18,162 nucleotides of DNA from the NCBI GenBank assembly GCA_002308435.1, contig DBUY01000044.1:1-18162 (forward strand), in the 5' to 3' direction. The notes under the pieces were generated by a model. That model had not been told where the DNA came from, searched no databases, and saw only the letters and a program-made list of their open reading frames with translations. Position numbers and translations under genes: made by a program. Shown piece by piece: positions 1 to 7,072 of this stretch. The stretch comes from Proteobacteria bacterium UBA1278 (GTDB lineage Bacteria > Pseudomonadota > Gammaproteobacteria > Comchoanobacterales > Comchoanobacteraceae). Numbering within the stretch: position 1 is the first letter of the stretch; the number at the start of each line of letters is the position of its first letter.

Positions 1-272
1 AGTGGATACATCAGCCAATAAGAAGAGAGGAAAAGCAGTAGCGTATTTACGATTGTCAGCGAGAGGATGCGTGCCTGATGCGGTTGCTGCAATGTGTATA
101 GGGCCATGAGGCAGAAAACAGCGACACATGACGCCAGGCTACTGTTTGTCCGCAGCGCGTACGCATAGGTAATAGCGATTAGGGCATGTATGCAGAGATA
201 TCTCAATGTGCGCATGGCCGCTTTAGCGTGAAAAGCAGTCGACAATGTTTTAACGTCTGCCACGCTCATCAT
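1..272 (-). CDS. Partial membrane protein, unknown family (C-terminus off the left edge)
   Basis: A frame stays open from an ATG at 272 through the left edge, giving about 90 residues. The start overlaps the stop of the upstream suhB-like gene as TGATG, a usual sign of translational coupling, so I prefer it over an internal ATG at 215. After a short polar N-terminus (about 20 residues) come three hydrophobic stretches, at roughly residues 23-41, 45-62 and 71-89, each long enough to span a membrane. The loops between them carry a few basic residues. I do not recognise the family and the C-terminus is missing. Its position as the last visible gene of the tRNA-Leu-secD-secF-suhB run suggests co-transcription with the secretion genes, but that says little about function. 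Confidence 0.6.
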   Translation of the reverse strand, partial: MMSVADVKTLSTAFHAKAAMRTLRYLCIHALIAITYAYALRTNSSLASCVAVFCLMALYTLQQPHQARILSLTIVNTLLLFLSSYWLMYP

Positions 273-1030
273 CAGTTTTGTGCAAGTAAGCTGATGACAC
301 GTTCCATTTGCAGGTCATTCTGTTGTGACTTCTTGATGCGTGCACCTGCTTCGCTGGCGATGTGAAGTCCGGCAGCCATTGAGCAGATGGAGATATTTCG
401 GGCGTAGAACAGATCAGCTGCGCCACTCGCATGTAGCGCTAGAGAGAGCGATGTTGATCCAAGTTGTCTGATATTACTCATGTTAATGGCTATCTTTGAC
501 ATATCTTGTACTTCATCAATTGCCTGCTCGACAGTGCCTGTTCCAGACATCATGATCAAAGACTCGTGTTGGTGTTTTTGTTTACGTGCGCGTATTTTTT
601 TTCCATTCAATAGAGCCCCTTCGCCGGTAGATGCGGTGAATAAATCGTCAGTAACTGGCTGATATACAAGTGACAGCACACAGCGTCTGTTGTGAAATAG
701 GGCAAGCGAAATGGCCATGCTTGGCAAGCCACACATAAGGTTGTTGATGCCATCAAGTGGGTCACATACCCAATGGTATTGGTCTTCGTCATCAACTTCT
801 ATAGCCCGTTTCAGGCCGCCGTACGCCAGCAGTATACTGTGTGTTGGATAGAGCGATTGTAGTCGATCAGTAATTTCATTTTCAATATCTAGAGCGACCG
901 ACGTCACTGGTACTTCTGTATCTGGGTGTACCAGTTGTTTGATTCTATCGACGCGGTCAATGTTTTGTAGGACATGTTTGGCGACCTGACGAAGCAATGC
1001 TTGTGCTGTGTTGAAATAGGCTCGGGTCAT
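272..1030 (-). CDS. suhB: Inositol-monophosphatase-family protein, SuhB-like, active site degenerate
   Basis: The 252-residue protein has the length and fold signature of the IMPase/SuhB family: WVCDPLDGINN at 87-97, then ISLAL, and AAGLHIASEAGA at 219-230. SuhB in E. coli is both an inositol-1-phosphatase and an RNA polymerase antitermination factor that works with NusA. Key catalytic positions are changed here. The Glu-Glu pair is AY (69-70), the Asp of the VTxxD motif appears to be Ala46, the Thr after DPLDG is Ile95, and the Trp-Asp before AAG is Cys216-Ser217. Only Asp90 and Asp93 clearly remain. The start ATG at 1030 has an AGGA just upstream, overlapping the secF stop TAG. I am confident of the family and less sure of the symbol; it could be a paralogue rather than the true SuhB orthologue. 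Confidence 0.8.
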   Translation of the reverse strand: MTRAYFNTAQALLRQVAKHVLQNIDRVDRIKQLVHPDTEVPVTSVALDIENEITDRLQSLYPTHSILLAYGGLKRAIEVDDEDQYHWVCDPLDGINNLMCGLPSMAISLALFHNRRCVLSLVYQPVTDDLFTASTGEGALLNGKKIRARKQKHQHESLIMMSGTGTVEQAIDEVQDMSKIAINMSNIRQLGSTSLSLALHASGAADLFYARNISICSMAAGLHIASEAGARIKKSQQNDLQMERVISLLAQN

Positions 1031-1038
1031 GGGTGTTC

Positions 1039-1944
1039 CTAGGTATTAACGACACGTGGGCCGTTTTGTTTGTGGTTACTCAATCCGAGTACTACTGCCA
1101 GTGCGCCAGCGACATAGATACTAGAGTATGTGCCGACAATGATGCCTATCGTTAATGCGACTGAAAACCCATACAGTGACTCACCGCCTAAAAACAATAA
1201 GGACAGCACAGCTAAAAGTGTCAGCAGCGAGGTGATAATTGTACGAGATAACGTTTCGTTAATTGACGCGTTGACAGTTTCTTCTATCGGTTGATTGGGT
1301 GAGTGGGCGATATTTTCTCGGATTCGATCATAAACAACAATGGTATCATTTAGAGAATATCCGAGCACGGTGAGTAATCCGGCCATGCTGATTAAATCAA
1401 ATTCGATCTGAGCAAAGGAGAACACACCAAGCGTTATGATGGGATCATGCATCAGTGCTATAATGGCTGCAATTGCAAAGCGATACTCAAAACGGATGGC
1501 GATGTAAATCATCGTCAGCAATAAGGCAAATAAAACGGCGTTGAGTCCTTCGGCAAGTAGCTCTTGACCGATCTGCGGTCCGATGTATTCAACGTGAGTC
1601 ACTCGCGCTTGCGGATAGGCTTTGAGTAACGAAGCTTCGACTGTTGACTGTAAGCCCTTATCATCTGTGCTTGGTAATCTGATTAACAAATCGCGTGAGC
1701 CACCAATTGACTGGATGCTGATATTACTTGAGACATTGCCAAGTAATTCGCGAACCGGTGTTAAATTGACCGCATCTTTGAATGATACTTCCATTTGTAT
1801 TCCGCCTGTGAACTCGAGACCCATTGATAGGCCATTGCGTACAATCATGAATAGTGACAGCAGCATTACAAATGCGGACAATATAAATGTTTTGTTGCGT
1901 ATTCTCATGAAAGGAATGTTGGTCTGATGACTGAAAAATTCCAT
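1039..1944 (-). CDS. secF: Protein translocase subunit SecF
   Basis: SecF forms an inner-membrane complex with SecD that uses the proton gradient to help the late stage of protein export through SecYEG. The 301-residue product is close to the usual family length. It has a first membrane segment at about 19-36, the MGLEFTGG motif at 41-48, a periplasmic domain to about 130, and a block of membrane segments with the diagnostic YSLNDTIVVYDRIREN at 196-211. The ATG at 1944 lies 2 nt after the secD stop, and a GGGGA formed by the last secD codons sits 7 nt upstream as ribosome binding site, implying coupled translation. The C-terminus is short and polar. Identification is secure. Confidence 0.97.
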   Translation of the reverse strand: MEFFSHQTNIPFMRIRNKTFILSAFVMLLSLFMIVRNGLSMGLEFTGGIQMEVSFKDAVNLTPVRELLGNVSSNISIQSIGGSRDLLIRLPSTDDKGLQSTVEASLLKAYPQARVTHVEYIGPQIGQELLAEGLNAVLFALLLTMIYIAIRFEYRFAIAAIIALMHDPIITLGVFSFAQIEFDLISMAGLLTVLGYSLNDTIVVYDRIRENIAHSPNQPIEETVNASINETLSRTIITSLLTLLAVLSLLFLGGESLYGFSVALTIGIIVGTYSSIYVAGALAVVLGLSNHKQNGPRVVNT

Positions 1945-1946
1945 GC

Positions 1947-3761
1947 TTAAATCCCCAGCGCTTTCGGTAAATTAGTGATGCGGCTTTGTATTGCACTCGT
2001 GATCACTTGTGTTGCGTATACAGCACTGAGCATTGAGCAGAATAGACCGATGATTAGCGTGATTGCAAAGCCCTTGATCATCCCGGATCCAAGTCCATAG
2101 AGCACAATAGATACAATGAATGTGGTGACGTTGGCATCTAATATCGTCGCAAATGCTTTGTCATAGCCAAGACTGATCGCTTTCTGGTGTGGTGTTCCTG
2201 AGCGGATTTCTTCACGGATACGCTCGTTGATCAGTACATTGGCGTCAACTGCCATACCAACCGTTAATACAATAGCAGCCATAGAGGGTAATGAAATGGT
2301 TGCGTCCAGAAATGAAAGGCACATCATGATGAGGACTAGGTTGTATAGTAACCCCATATTTGCAATTAGTCCAAACAAGCGATAGTACGCCCCCATGAAT
2401 ACAATGACCACAATCAAACCCAATGCAATTGAGAGTAAGCCCTTTTGTATATTATCTTCACCTAGGCTTGGCCCAACCGTTGTTTCGTGCACAATATCGA
2501 TTGGTGCAGCAAGTGACCCGGATCGCAAAAGAAGTGCGATCGTGTCTGCTTCGCTGGCCGACTGCATGCCTTCTATAACAAACTGTCCGCGAAGTGCTTG
2601 GTTAATTCGCGGTGCACTGATGATCGTTTTCTTCACAGAGCGTTCTTTGGTGTGCGTATTCTGTTGAGTCTCCTGATAGACAATCGCCATGTGTTGTCCT
2701 TTGTGTTTACCAGTTGCTTGGTAAAAGGACTCTTCGGCAACGCCGCCATTGAGTTGGACTTGAATAATGGGTTTACCTTGTTGATTGCTGGATATTGCAT
2801 AGGTAATGGCATCGCCTGTTAATACAGTTTGTGAATCGACCCATAATTCGCCTAAGTTATCCCGCATTGGAATTAATTGATCTGTGCTGTCTGTCAGTTG
2901 TGCTGGATCAAAGCTCTTAACGATGTGAAAGCTCAATGTTGCTGTGTTGCCGATGATTGATTTTGCGCGTGCGATATCCTGGATGCCAGGCAAATCGATA
3001 TTGATATGCGTTTTACCTTGGCGCTGGATGATTGCTTCACTCAGTCCAAGTTCATTCACACGCCGATGTATACTTTCAAGTGTACGCTGCATAATATATT
3101 CCGTATGATCGCCTTTGGCTGTCTGATTCTGCGTAATGGTAAGTACATTCTTCAGTTGCGCTGCGTCTACCGAAATGTTTTTTGCAAGTTGGTCCCGTGC
3201 TGCTAAGGCTGTCGTTGCACTGTCAAATTCTAGATAAAGTTTTCCATCGCGGATCTCAGCATGATCATAATCAAGGTCCAGAGACTGTATGCTTCTAAGA
3301 AGTGCGGTATTATCATTCTGCTCGCCCTTGCTTGAGTGCTCAATGTCTACATTGAGCGTGAGGTGGACACCGCCACGGAGATCAAGACCAAGCTTCATTG
3401 GCACTGCGCCAATCATGGTGAGCCATGCTGGTGTATTTGCTCGCAAATTTGGGCTCGCTGTGATTGTTCCTGCTGGGTGATTGTTGAGGTAGTCTTTAGC
3501 TTGCATTTGTTGGTCAATGCTATTGAACTGGATACGCCACTGGTTATCACCGTCAGAGAGAAGCTGGCTTTGGTTGAATAATTTGCTCGGCGCTTTATTA
3601 ATCATCTGACGAATTGACATCTCAGATAGATGATCTTCTCCCACTGGGTGTAATGTTAATATGGGAACGTCAGGGTAAAAGTTGACGATTGTATACAAAA
3701 CCCCGATGACGAATGATAGAGTGAGGAATGTATAGTGCGCGCGCGGGTGTGTAAAATTCAT
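1947..3761 (-). CDS. secD: Protein translocase subunit SecD
   Basis: SecD is the large partner of SecF in the inner membrane and carries most of the periplasmic domain that pulls substrates out of the Sec channel. From the ATG at 3761 the protein is 604 residues (E. coli about 615). It shows one N-terminal membrane segment (about 10-29), the LGLDLRGG motif near 124-131, a large periplasmic region, and a membrane block with VGMAVDANVLINERIREE starting near 501. I chose the ATG at 3761 over the upstream in-frame TTG at 3773 because GGAG (3768-3771) lies 6 nt before it and the N-terminus then matches the family. The gene starts only 16 nt after a tRNA-Leu. yajC, a frequent upstream neighbour, is not here. 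Confidence 0.96.
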   Translation of the reverse strand: MNFTHPRAHYTFLTLSFVIGVLYTIVNFYPDVPILTLHPVGEDHLSEMSIRQMINKAPSKLFNQSQLLSDGDNQWRIQFNSIDQQMQAKDYLNNHPAGTITASPNLRANTPAWLTMIGAVPMKLGLDLRGGVHLTLNVDIEHSSKGEQNDNTALLRSIQSLDLDYDHAEIRDGKLYLEFDSATTALAARDQLAKNISVDAAQLKNVLTITQNQTAKGDHTEYIMQRTLESIHRRVNELGLSEAIIQRQGKTHINIDLPGIQDIARAKSIIGNTATLSFHIVKSFDPAQLTDSTDQLIPMRDNLGELWVDSQTVLTGDAITYAISSNQQGKPIIQVQLNGGVAEESFYQATGKHKGQHMAIVYQETQQNTHTKERSVKKTIISAPRINQALRGQFVIEGMQSASEADTIALLLRSGSLAAPIDIVHETTVGPSLGEDNIQKGLLSIALGLIVVIVFMGAYYRLFGLIANMGLLYNLVLIMMCLSFLDATISLPSMAAIVLTVGMAVDANVLINERIREEIRSGTPHQKAISLGYDKAFATILDANVTTFIVSIVLYGLGSGMIKGFAITLIIGLFCSMLSAVYATQVITSAIQSRITNLPKALGI

Positions 3762-3767
3762 ACTGTG

Positions 3768-3771
3768 CTCC
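3768..3771 (-). promoter_or_regulatory. Ribosome binding site of secD that decides its start
   Basis: GGAG on the minus strand, 6 nt before the ATG at 3761. It lies in the 16-nt gap between the tRNA-Leu 3' end and secD, so it is exposed only once the tRNA has been processed or read past. It supports the ATG at 3761 rather than the TTG at 3773, which this site overlaps. Confidence 0.7.
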
Positions 3772-3777
3772 AAGCCT

Positions 3778-3861
3778 TACCGAGGGTCGGACTCGAACCG
3801 ACACAGTGTTGCCACTATCAGATTTTGAGTCTGACGCGTCTACCAGTTTCGCCACCCCGGC
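3778..3861 (-). tRNA. tRNA-Leu (anticodon CAA)
   Basis: The minus strand folds as a class II tRNA. The acceptor stem GCCGGGG pairs with CCTCGGT, with G-U pairs at the first and fifth positions. The anticodon arm is TCAGA / CTCAAAA / TCTGA, placing CAA as the anticodon (reads UUG, Leu). A long variable arm follows, and the T arm is GTCGG / TTCGAGT / CCGAC. The discriminator base is A at 3778. The next bases are AGG, so CCA is not encoded and must be added by CCA-adding enzyme. A candidate sigma70 promoter lies just upstream. The gene sits 16 nt ahead of secD, so the two probably share a transcript. Confidence 0.95.
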
Positions 3862-3871
3862 AATTGCACAT

Positions 3872-3900
3872 ATTGTACGATAAGTAATCGTATATTGGAA
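3872..3900 (-). promoter_or_regulatory. Candidate sigma70 promoter for tRNA-Leu-secD-secF-suhB
   Basis: On the minus strand TTCCAA (3895-3900) and TACAAT (3872-3877) are 17 nt apart. The -10 matches 5 of 6 consensus bases and the -35 only 3 of 6. The -10 ends about 10 nt before the tRNA 5' end, which suits a short tRNA leader. No other promoter-like pair stands out between here and secD. Confidence 0.45.
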
Positions 3901-4251
3901 TCATTTCCCGTAAAAATTACCATTATTACTGTTTTATCTACGATGGTGGTGGTTAAACACGCTTATCTGAATGAATGAGCTTTGCTGAAGTGATAGCACT
4001 GTGTTGATAACATCTTCATGATGCCGTGTAACGTCTGTTTGAGATGTCAGACTATCTGTGATGCTTAGACCGTAGTTATGCGGCGCGTAGACTGCTTTAT
4101 GTTTATGACAATCCGTCTGTATCCGAAAGATAAAAATTCATTTAAGTTGCTGCGGAGGTTGTCAATGTCATGTACTCAACACGGATTGTGGTGTCTGAAC
4201 GTTGGTCCTGTGTGAAGTTTTGACGTTATTGTCTTCACTGATGATACGGTA
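3901..4251. other. Gene-poor interval between tRNA-Leu promoter and the 151-residue membrane protein gene
   Basis: About 350 bases with no ORF of normal size on either strand. The plus strand holds one low-confidence grouping. A weak promoter-like pair (ATGACA at 4105-4110, GATAAA at 4129-4134, 18 nt apart) is followed by GGAGG at 4154-4158 and then an ATG at 4165 that opens a 16-residue frame ending at 4215. An inverted repeat GTGAAG/CTTCAC lies at 4212-4238 with no T-run. I see no clear terminator for the minus-strand gene that ends at 4252. Confidence 0.5.
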
Positions 4252-4707
4252 CTAGCATTTGTTACTCGGTAGACTGATCGCAATCGTGCCCATCAAAGCA
4301 ACACAGAAGATTGTTGCCGCTGCCAATACCAGCTGTGATGGTAAATCATAAGGTGAAATCCAAGCCATCATGTTGTAGCGGATTAGTGTTAGGCTGACGA
4401 TTAATCTGACTTCTGCGATATGTTGTATCCATCGATAGGGTGCTGAGTGACGATAATTTGGGTCTGCATTATTCATTAATTCTGCACATTTTATCGACCA
4501 AATTCGTGTGGTTGCAATCGTAATACAAATGATTGCAATATCTCTAAAGGTGTTTATCGTGAGATACTGCAGTGAGATTTCAGCAATACTTACCAAGAGT
4601 AACACAGAGAACAGGTGCAATAGGCAGGTAGATTGACACATTTGTCTGAGTAAACCTATAAAGCTAGCGTTCATTTGCGCAGTTTTCATTTGTTCATTCT
4701 TCGGCAT
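4252..4707 (-). CDS. Small multi-pass membrane protein, unknown family
   Basis: I take the ATG at 4707 (MPKNEQMK, 151 residues), because AGGAA lies 7 nt upstream. The longer frame from 4734 has no ribosome binding site. The first 27 residues are polar with several basic residues. Hydrophobic segments follow at about 28-46, 56-72, 97-115 and 124-145, so three or four membrane passes are likely. The loop at 78-95 is polar and rich in Asn, Tyr and Arg. I recognise no motif or family. It stands alone: its neighbours on both sides are over 300 bases or a separate promoter away, and it has its own promoter with a perfect -35 box. A product of inner-membrane type is the only inference I would make. 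Confidence 0.65.
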   Translation of the reverse strand: MPKNEQMKTAQMNASFIGLLRQMCQSTCLLHLFSVLLLVSIAEISLQYLTINTFRDIAIICITIATTRIWSIKCAELMNNADPNYRHSAPYRWIQHIAEVRLIVSLTLIRYNMMAWISPYDLPSQLVLAAATIFCVALMGTIAISLPSNKC

Positions 4708-4752
4708 AGTTGCGTTCCTGTTTTCATATATCATCGATGGGATACTGATGAG

Positions 4753-4779
4753 ATTACAGATTTTGGCATTTTATGTCAA
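4753..4779 (-). promoter_or_regulatory. Candidate sigma70 promoter for the 151-residue membrane protein
   Basis: The minus strand has a perfect TTGACA (4774-4779) and TGTAAT (4753-4758, 5 of 6 bases) separated by 15 nt. The spacing is short. An alternative -10, TAATCT, would give 17 nt but matches only 3 of 6 bases. The leader to the ATG at 4707 would be about 40 nt. Confidence 0.5.
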
Positions 4780-4853
4780 GTATCTATATGATATGTATCG
4801 ATTTTATTAATTTTTCTCTGTAGTGTTTCAACGATATGCGATATGATTTGTGA

Positions 4854-5846
4854 TTAGATGAATGCGGCCTGAGTTGGACATGCCGTGTAGTGATTATCAC
4901 GGTGTCGATTGGAAAACAAGCCAATTGTGCTGGCGATATTATCTCGTGGTGTGCACATAGAGTTATCTAATTGTGAGGCACACAAGGCATCTTGGTACTC
5001 AGGCTCCTCCAAATCACGAGTCTCGTATGCAACACTAGGCTGGGCATGATCACTCAACACCCAATATACATAATCTGAGGATAATGCATCCAGCGCCCGA
5101 TAGGATTGTCTGTTGATCGTCTTGCAGGCATAGAATAGATGATGATAACCGGGTAGGTGTATTGGGTCATTGATGACTTGGATATCGCCTAATAGTGGGT
5201 CATTACACTTGTGATTGTTGTCTTGCACCGCATTTATATTGTGGGCATATTGAGTTAGGGAGAGCTGATTGTTCTGCTCTTGGATTTGCTTGGTGCAGAT
5301 CCAAACATAGTTTTGCCATGTCCGGTGCTCGTCGGACACTGGATCCGTGTGTTTTCCAGATAGATATTCTTGTATTCGTCTGGCATCGATTTTTCCACTT
5401 AGACCACTATCAGATTGTATCGAATGATTTTCATTATGATACTGTGTTGTATATACTTCGCAAGCTACAGGCTGTAGGGCTGTGGTATGTGAAAAGTTGA
5501 TGAGTGTTTCAAAATCGTCCGCTACATCTTTTTCGTCATCTTTTTCCTCTTTGTTATCGAGTAATTTGAGCTCATCTGGGTTAGGAATCCCTCTATCTAT
5601 CATCTGGTAGCATATTTTGCGTGCGCCGCTTTGTGCATGTGCGTAGATTGAATATGTGGTTTCAGTTGGTTCGACCTGTTTTGGCAGAACTGCATAGTAT
5701 AAATAGTCAACGGTTTGTGTCGAATGTCTTGGCCTGCCGTAGAGGCCTGAGAGATGACTGAGCTTTCCTGATGTACTCGATAATGAGCGACTCGGGATTT
5801 TCTTGGCGGATTTATGAATTCGTCTCAAACGAGTGTGTGTACGCAC
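4854..5846 (-). CDS. Unrecognised 330-residue soluble protein with basic N-terminus
   Basis: I recognise no family. The first 46 residues contain 11 Lys/Arg, several His and Ser, and no acidic residue. A very acidic patch follows at about 91-113 (DELKLLDNKEEKDDEKDVAD). There is no signal peptide or membrane segment. Four short aromatic-hydrophobic strands look alike: DYLYYAVLPKQ (47-57), NYVWICTKQIQ (179-189), HHLFYACKTIN (235-245) and DYVYWVLSDHA (258-268). They could be a diverged internal repeat. His and Cys are frequent. The start is unusual: AGGAG lies 13 nt before the GTG at 5846 but only 7 nt before an in-frame ATC two codons earlier, and an in-frame stop lies just upstream. A candidate effector is possible from composition and lack of homology, but this is a guess. 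Confidence 0.65.
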   Translation of the reverse strand: MRTHTRLRRIHKSAKKIPSRSLSSTSGKLSHLSGLYGRPRHSTQTVDYLYYAVLPKQVEPTETTYSIYAHAQSGARKICYQMIDRGIPNPDELKLLDNKEEKDDEKDVADDFETLINFSHTTALQPVACEVYTTQYHNENHSIQSDSGLSGKIDARRIQEYLSGKHTDPVSDEHRTWQNYVWICTKQIQEQNNQLSLTQYAHNINAVQDNNHKCNDPLLGDIQVINDPIHLPGYHHLFYACKTINRQSYRALDALSSDYVYWVLSDHAQPSVAYETRDLEEPEYQDALCASQLDNSMCTPRDNIASTIGLFSNRHRDNHYTACPTQAAFI

Positions 5847-5895
5847 AACGATGGCTTATCTCCTGTTAATATCACAACTTGATTTTCTGTTTTCA

Positions 5896-5924
5896 AAGAT
5901 ATCATGCTGTTATATGTGCGTCAA
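5896..5924 (-). promoter_or_regulatory. Candidate sigma70 promoter for the 330-residue gene
   Basis: The minus strand shows TTGACG (5919-5924, 5 of 6) and TATCTT (5896-5901, 4 of 6) with a 17-nt spacer. The leader to the AGGAG ribosome site is about 30 nt. This places the gene under its own control rather than lpxK readthrough. Confidence 0.55.
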
Positions 5925-6073
5925 TCGACAACTGCGATGACTGCTCTGGTCATAACCATTCGACATCGTAACATCAATTTCTGTGGTACTACCATTCAAT
6001 GTAGCGAATCTAAAAGGGTAATTGTCACCACAATGCTCTATGATTTGACTGTTAATCGATACAGCTAATGTAT

Positions 6074-7072
6074 TTAGTTAGACTGGCTTTTCCTTCCGAT
6101 GATTTCGAGTTTTTCGTGAATTTTTTCTATGATCTCTTGATTGAAAACGGGCTTAATATTGACGACATAGCAATCTATTGTGACGGTGCTGGTCAGTTTG
6201 ATCGCATCTTTTTCTGTGATGAGAATGGTCTCATGTTGATAGGGTCTTAGATCATCTTCTGTAATTGTTGCATGGTCCGGAAGTTCAATTGCTTTCACTC
6301 TGAATCCGGCGTGGTTCAACAGTTGTTTGAATCTGCCCGGATTTCCTATCGCTGATAGCGCGATGACGTGTTGATCAATGGGCCAATTATTGTGATCAAG
6401 TAACTGTCCTGTCTTGTGATGTTGTATTGATTCAATCTCGTAACGCATTATGATTGCATTATCGGTAGGTGATTGTGTTTGTTCGATGACGAAATCTGCG
6501 TCGTCCAGTCGGCTAACGGGTTCTCGAAGTGGCCCCAATGGGTGAAGCATCTGATTGCCAAGATTGCCGCTACTGGTTAATATGACTTCTATCTGACGAG
6601 CTAATCGATAGTCCTGTAGGCCATCATCACTGATGATGACATCGCACTGTCGTGCCTCCAGGCGTTGACAAGCAGTTTTTCGGCATGGTGATATCACAAT
6701 GGGTATTTGTGTTTTTCTCCAGATCAGAGCGACTTCGTCGCCAACACACTCGGCTGGCATTGTGTGATCAACACACAGAGTGCTTTTTGGGTAGCGTCTT
6801 CCGTAGCCTTTGGATATGATACCTACCCGTTTGCCTTGTTGTTGTAGATATAGGCTGAGTGCGATCACAAATGGTGTTTTTCCATTTCCTCCGGCGCTGA
6901 TATTTCCGATGATAATTACTGGCACATTTGTTTTATAGGCCTGTCGTGACAGCCAATAACGTCTTGCCAGAGTTACTAAATAGAAAGCACTCGATAGCGG
7001 AGATAAGATGGTGTGCATATAACTGCGACGTTGCCACTGTTTTAATGTCCAGCTATGAAGCGTAACTATCAT
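6074..7072 (-). CDS. lpxK: Tetraacyldisaccharide 4'-kinase LpxK
   Basis: LpxK phosphorylates the 4' position of the lipid A disaccharide at the inner-membrane face, so the cell is expected to make lipopolysaccharide. The 332 residues match the family length (E. coli 328). Visible motifs are an N-terminal hydrophobic patch, the P-loop GNISAGGNGKTP (56-67), SKGYGRR (87-93), GDE (111-113, holding the catalytic Asp), DDGLQ (149-153), the GPLREP motif (170-175), a His in LPDHAT (267) and TEKDAIKL (286-293). Two positions in the DDGLQHxxLxRD motif differ: His is Asp154 and the final Asp is Gln160. The ATG at 7072 overlaps the rseP stop as ATGA, so the two are translationally coupled. No terminator is obvious downstream. 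Confidence 0.95.
   Translation of the reverse strand: MIVTLHSWTLKQWQRRSYMHTILSPLSSAFYLVTLARRYWLSRQAYKTNVPVIIIGNISAGGNGKTPFVIALSLYLQQQGKRVGIISKGYGRRYPKSTLCVDHTMPAECVGDEVALIWRKTQIPIVISPCRKTACQRLEARQCDVIISDDGLQDYRLARQIEVILTSSGNLGNQMLHPLGPLREPVSRLDDADFVIEQTQSPTDNAIIMRYEIESIQHHKTGQLLDHNNWPIDQHVIALSAIGNPGRFKQLLNHAGFRVKAIELPDHATITEDDLRPYQHETILITEKDAIKLTSTVTIDCYVVNIKPVFNQEIIEKIHEKLEIIGRKSQSN

Noticed and set aside
3670..3855. Minus-strand ORF starting MAKLVDASDSKSDSG
   Set aside because: It lies across the tRNA-Leu and reads the tRNA as protein; this peptide pattern is a well-known false call over tRNA-Leu genes.
6068..6250. Plus-strand ORF of 60 residues
   Set aside because: Antisense to the 3' end of lpxK and without a recognisable motif.
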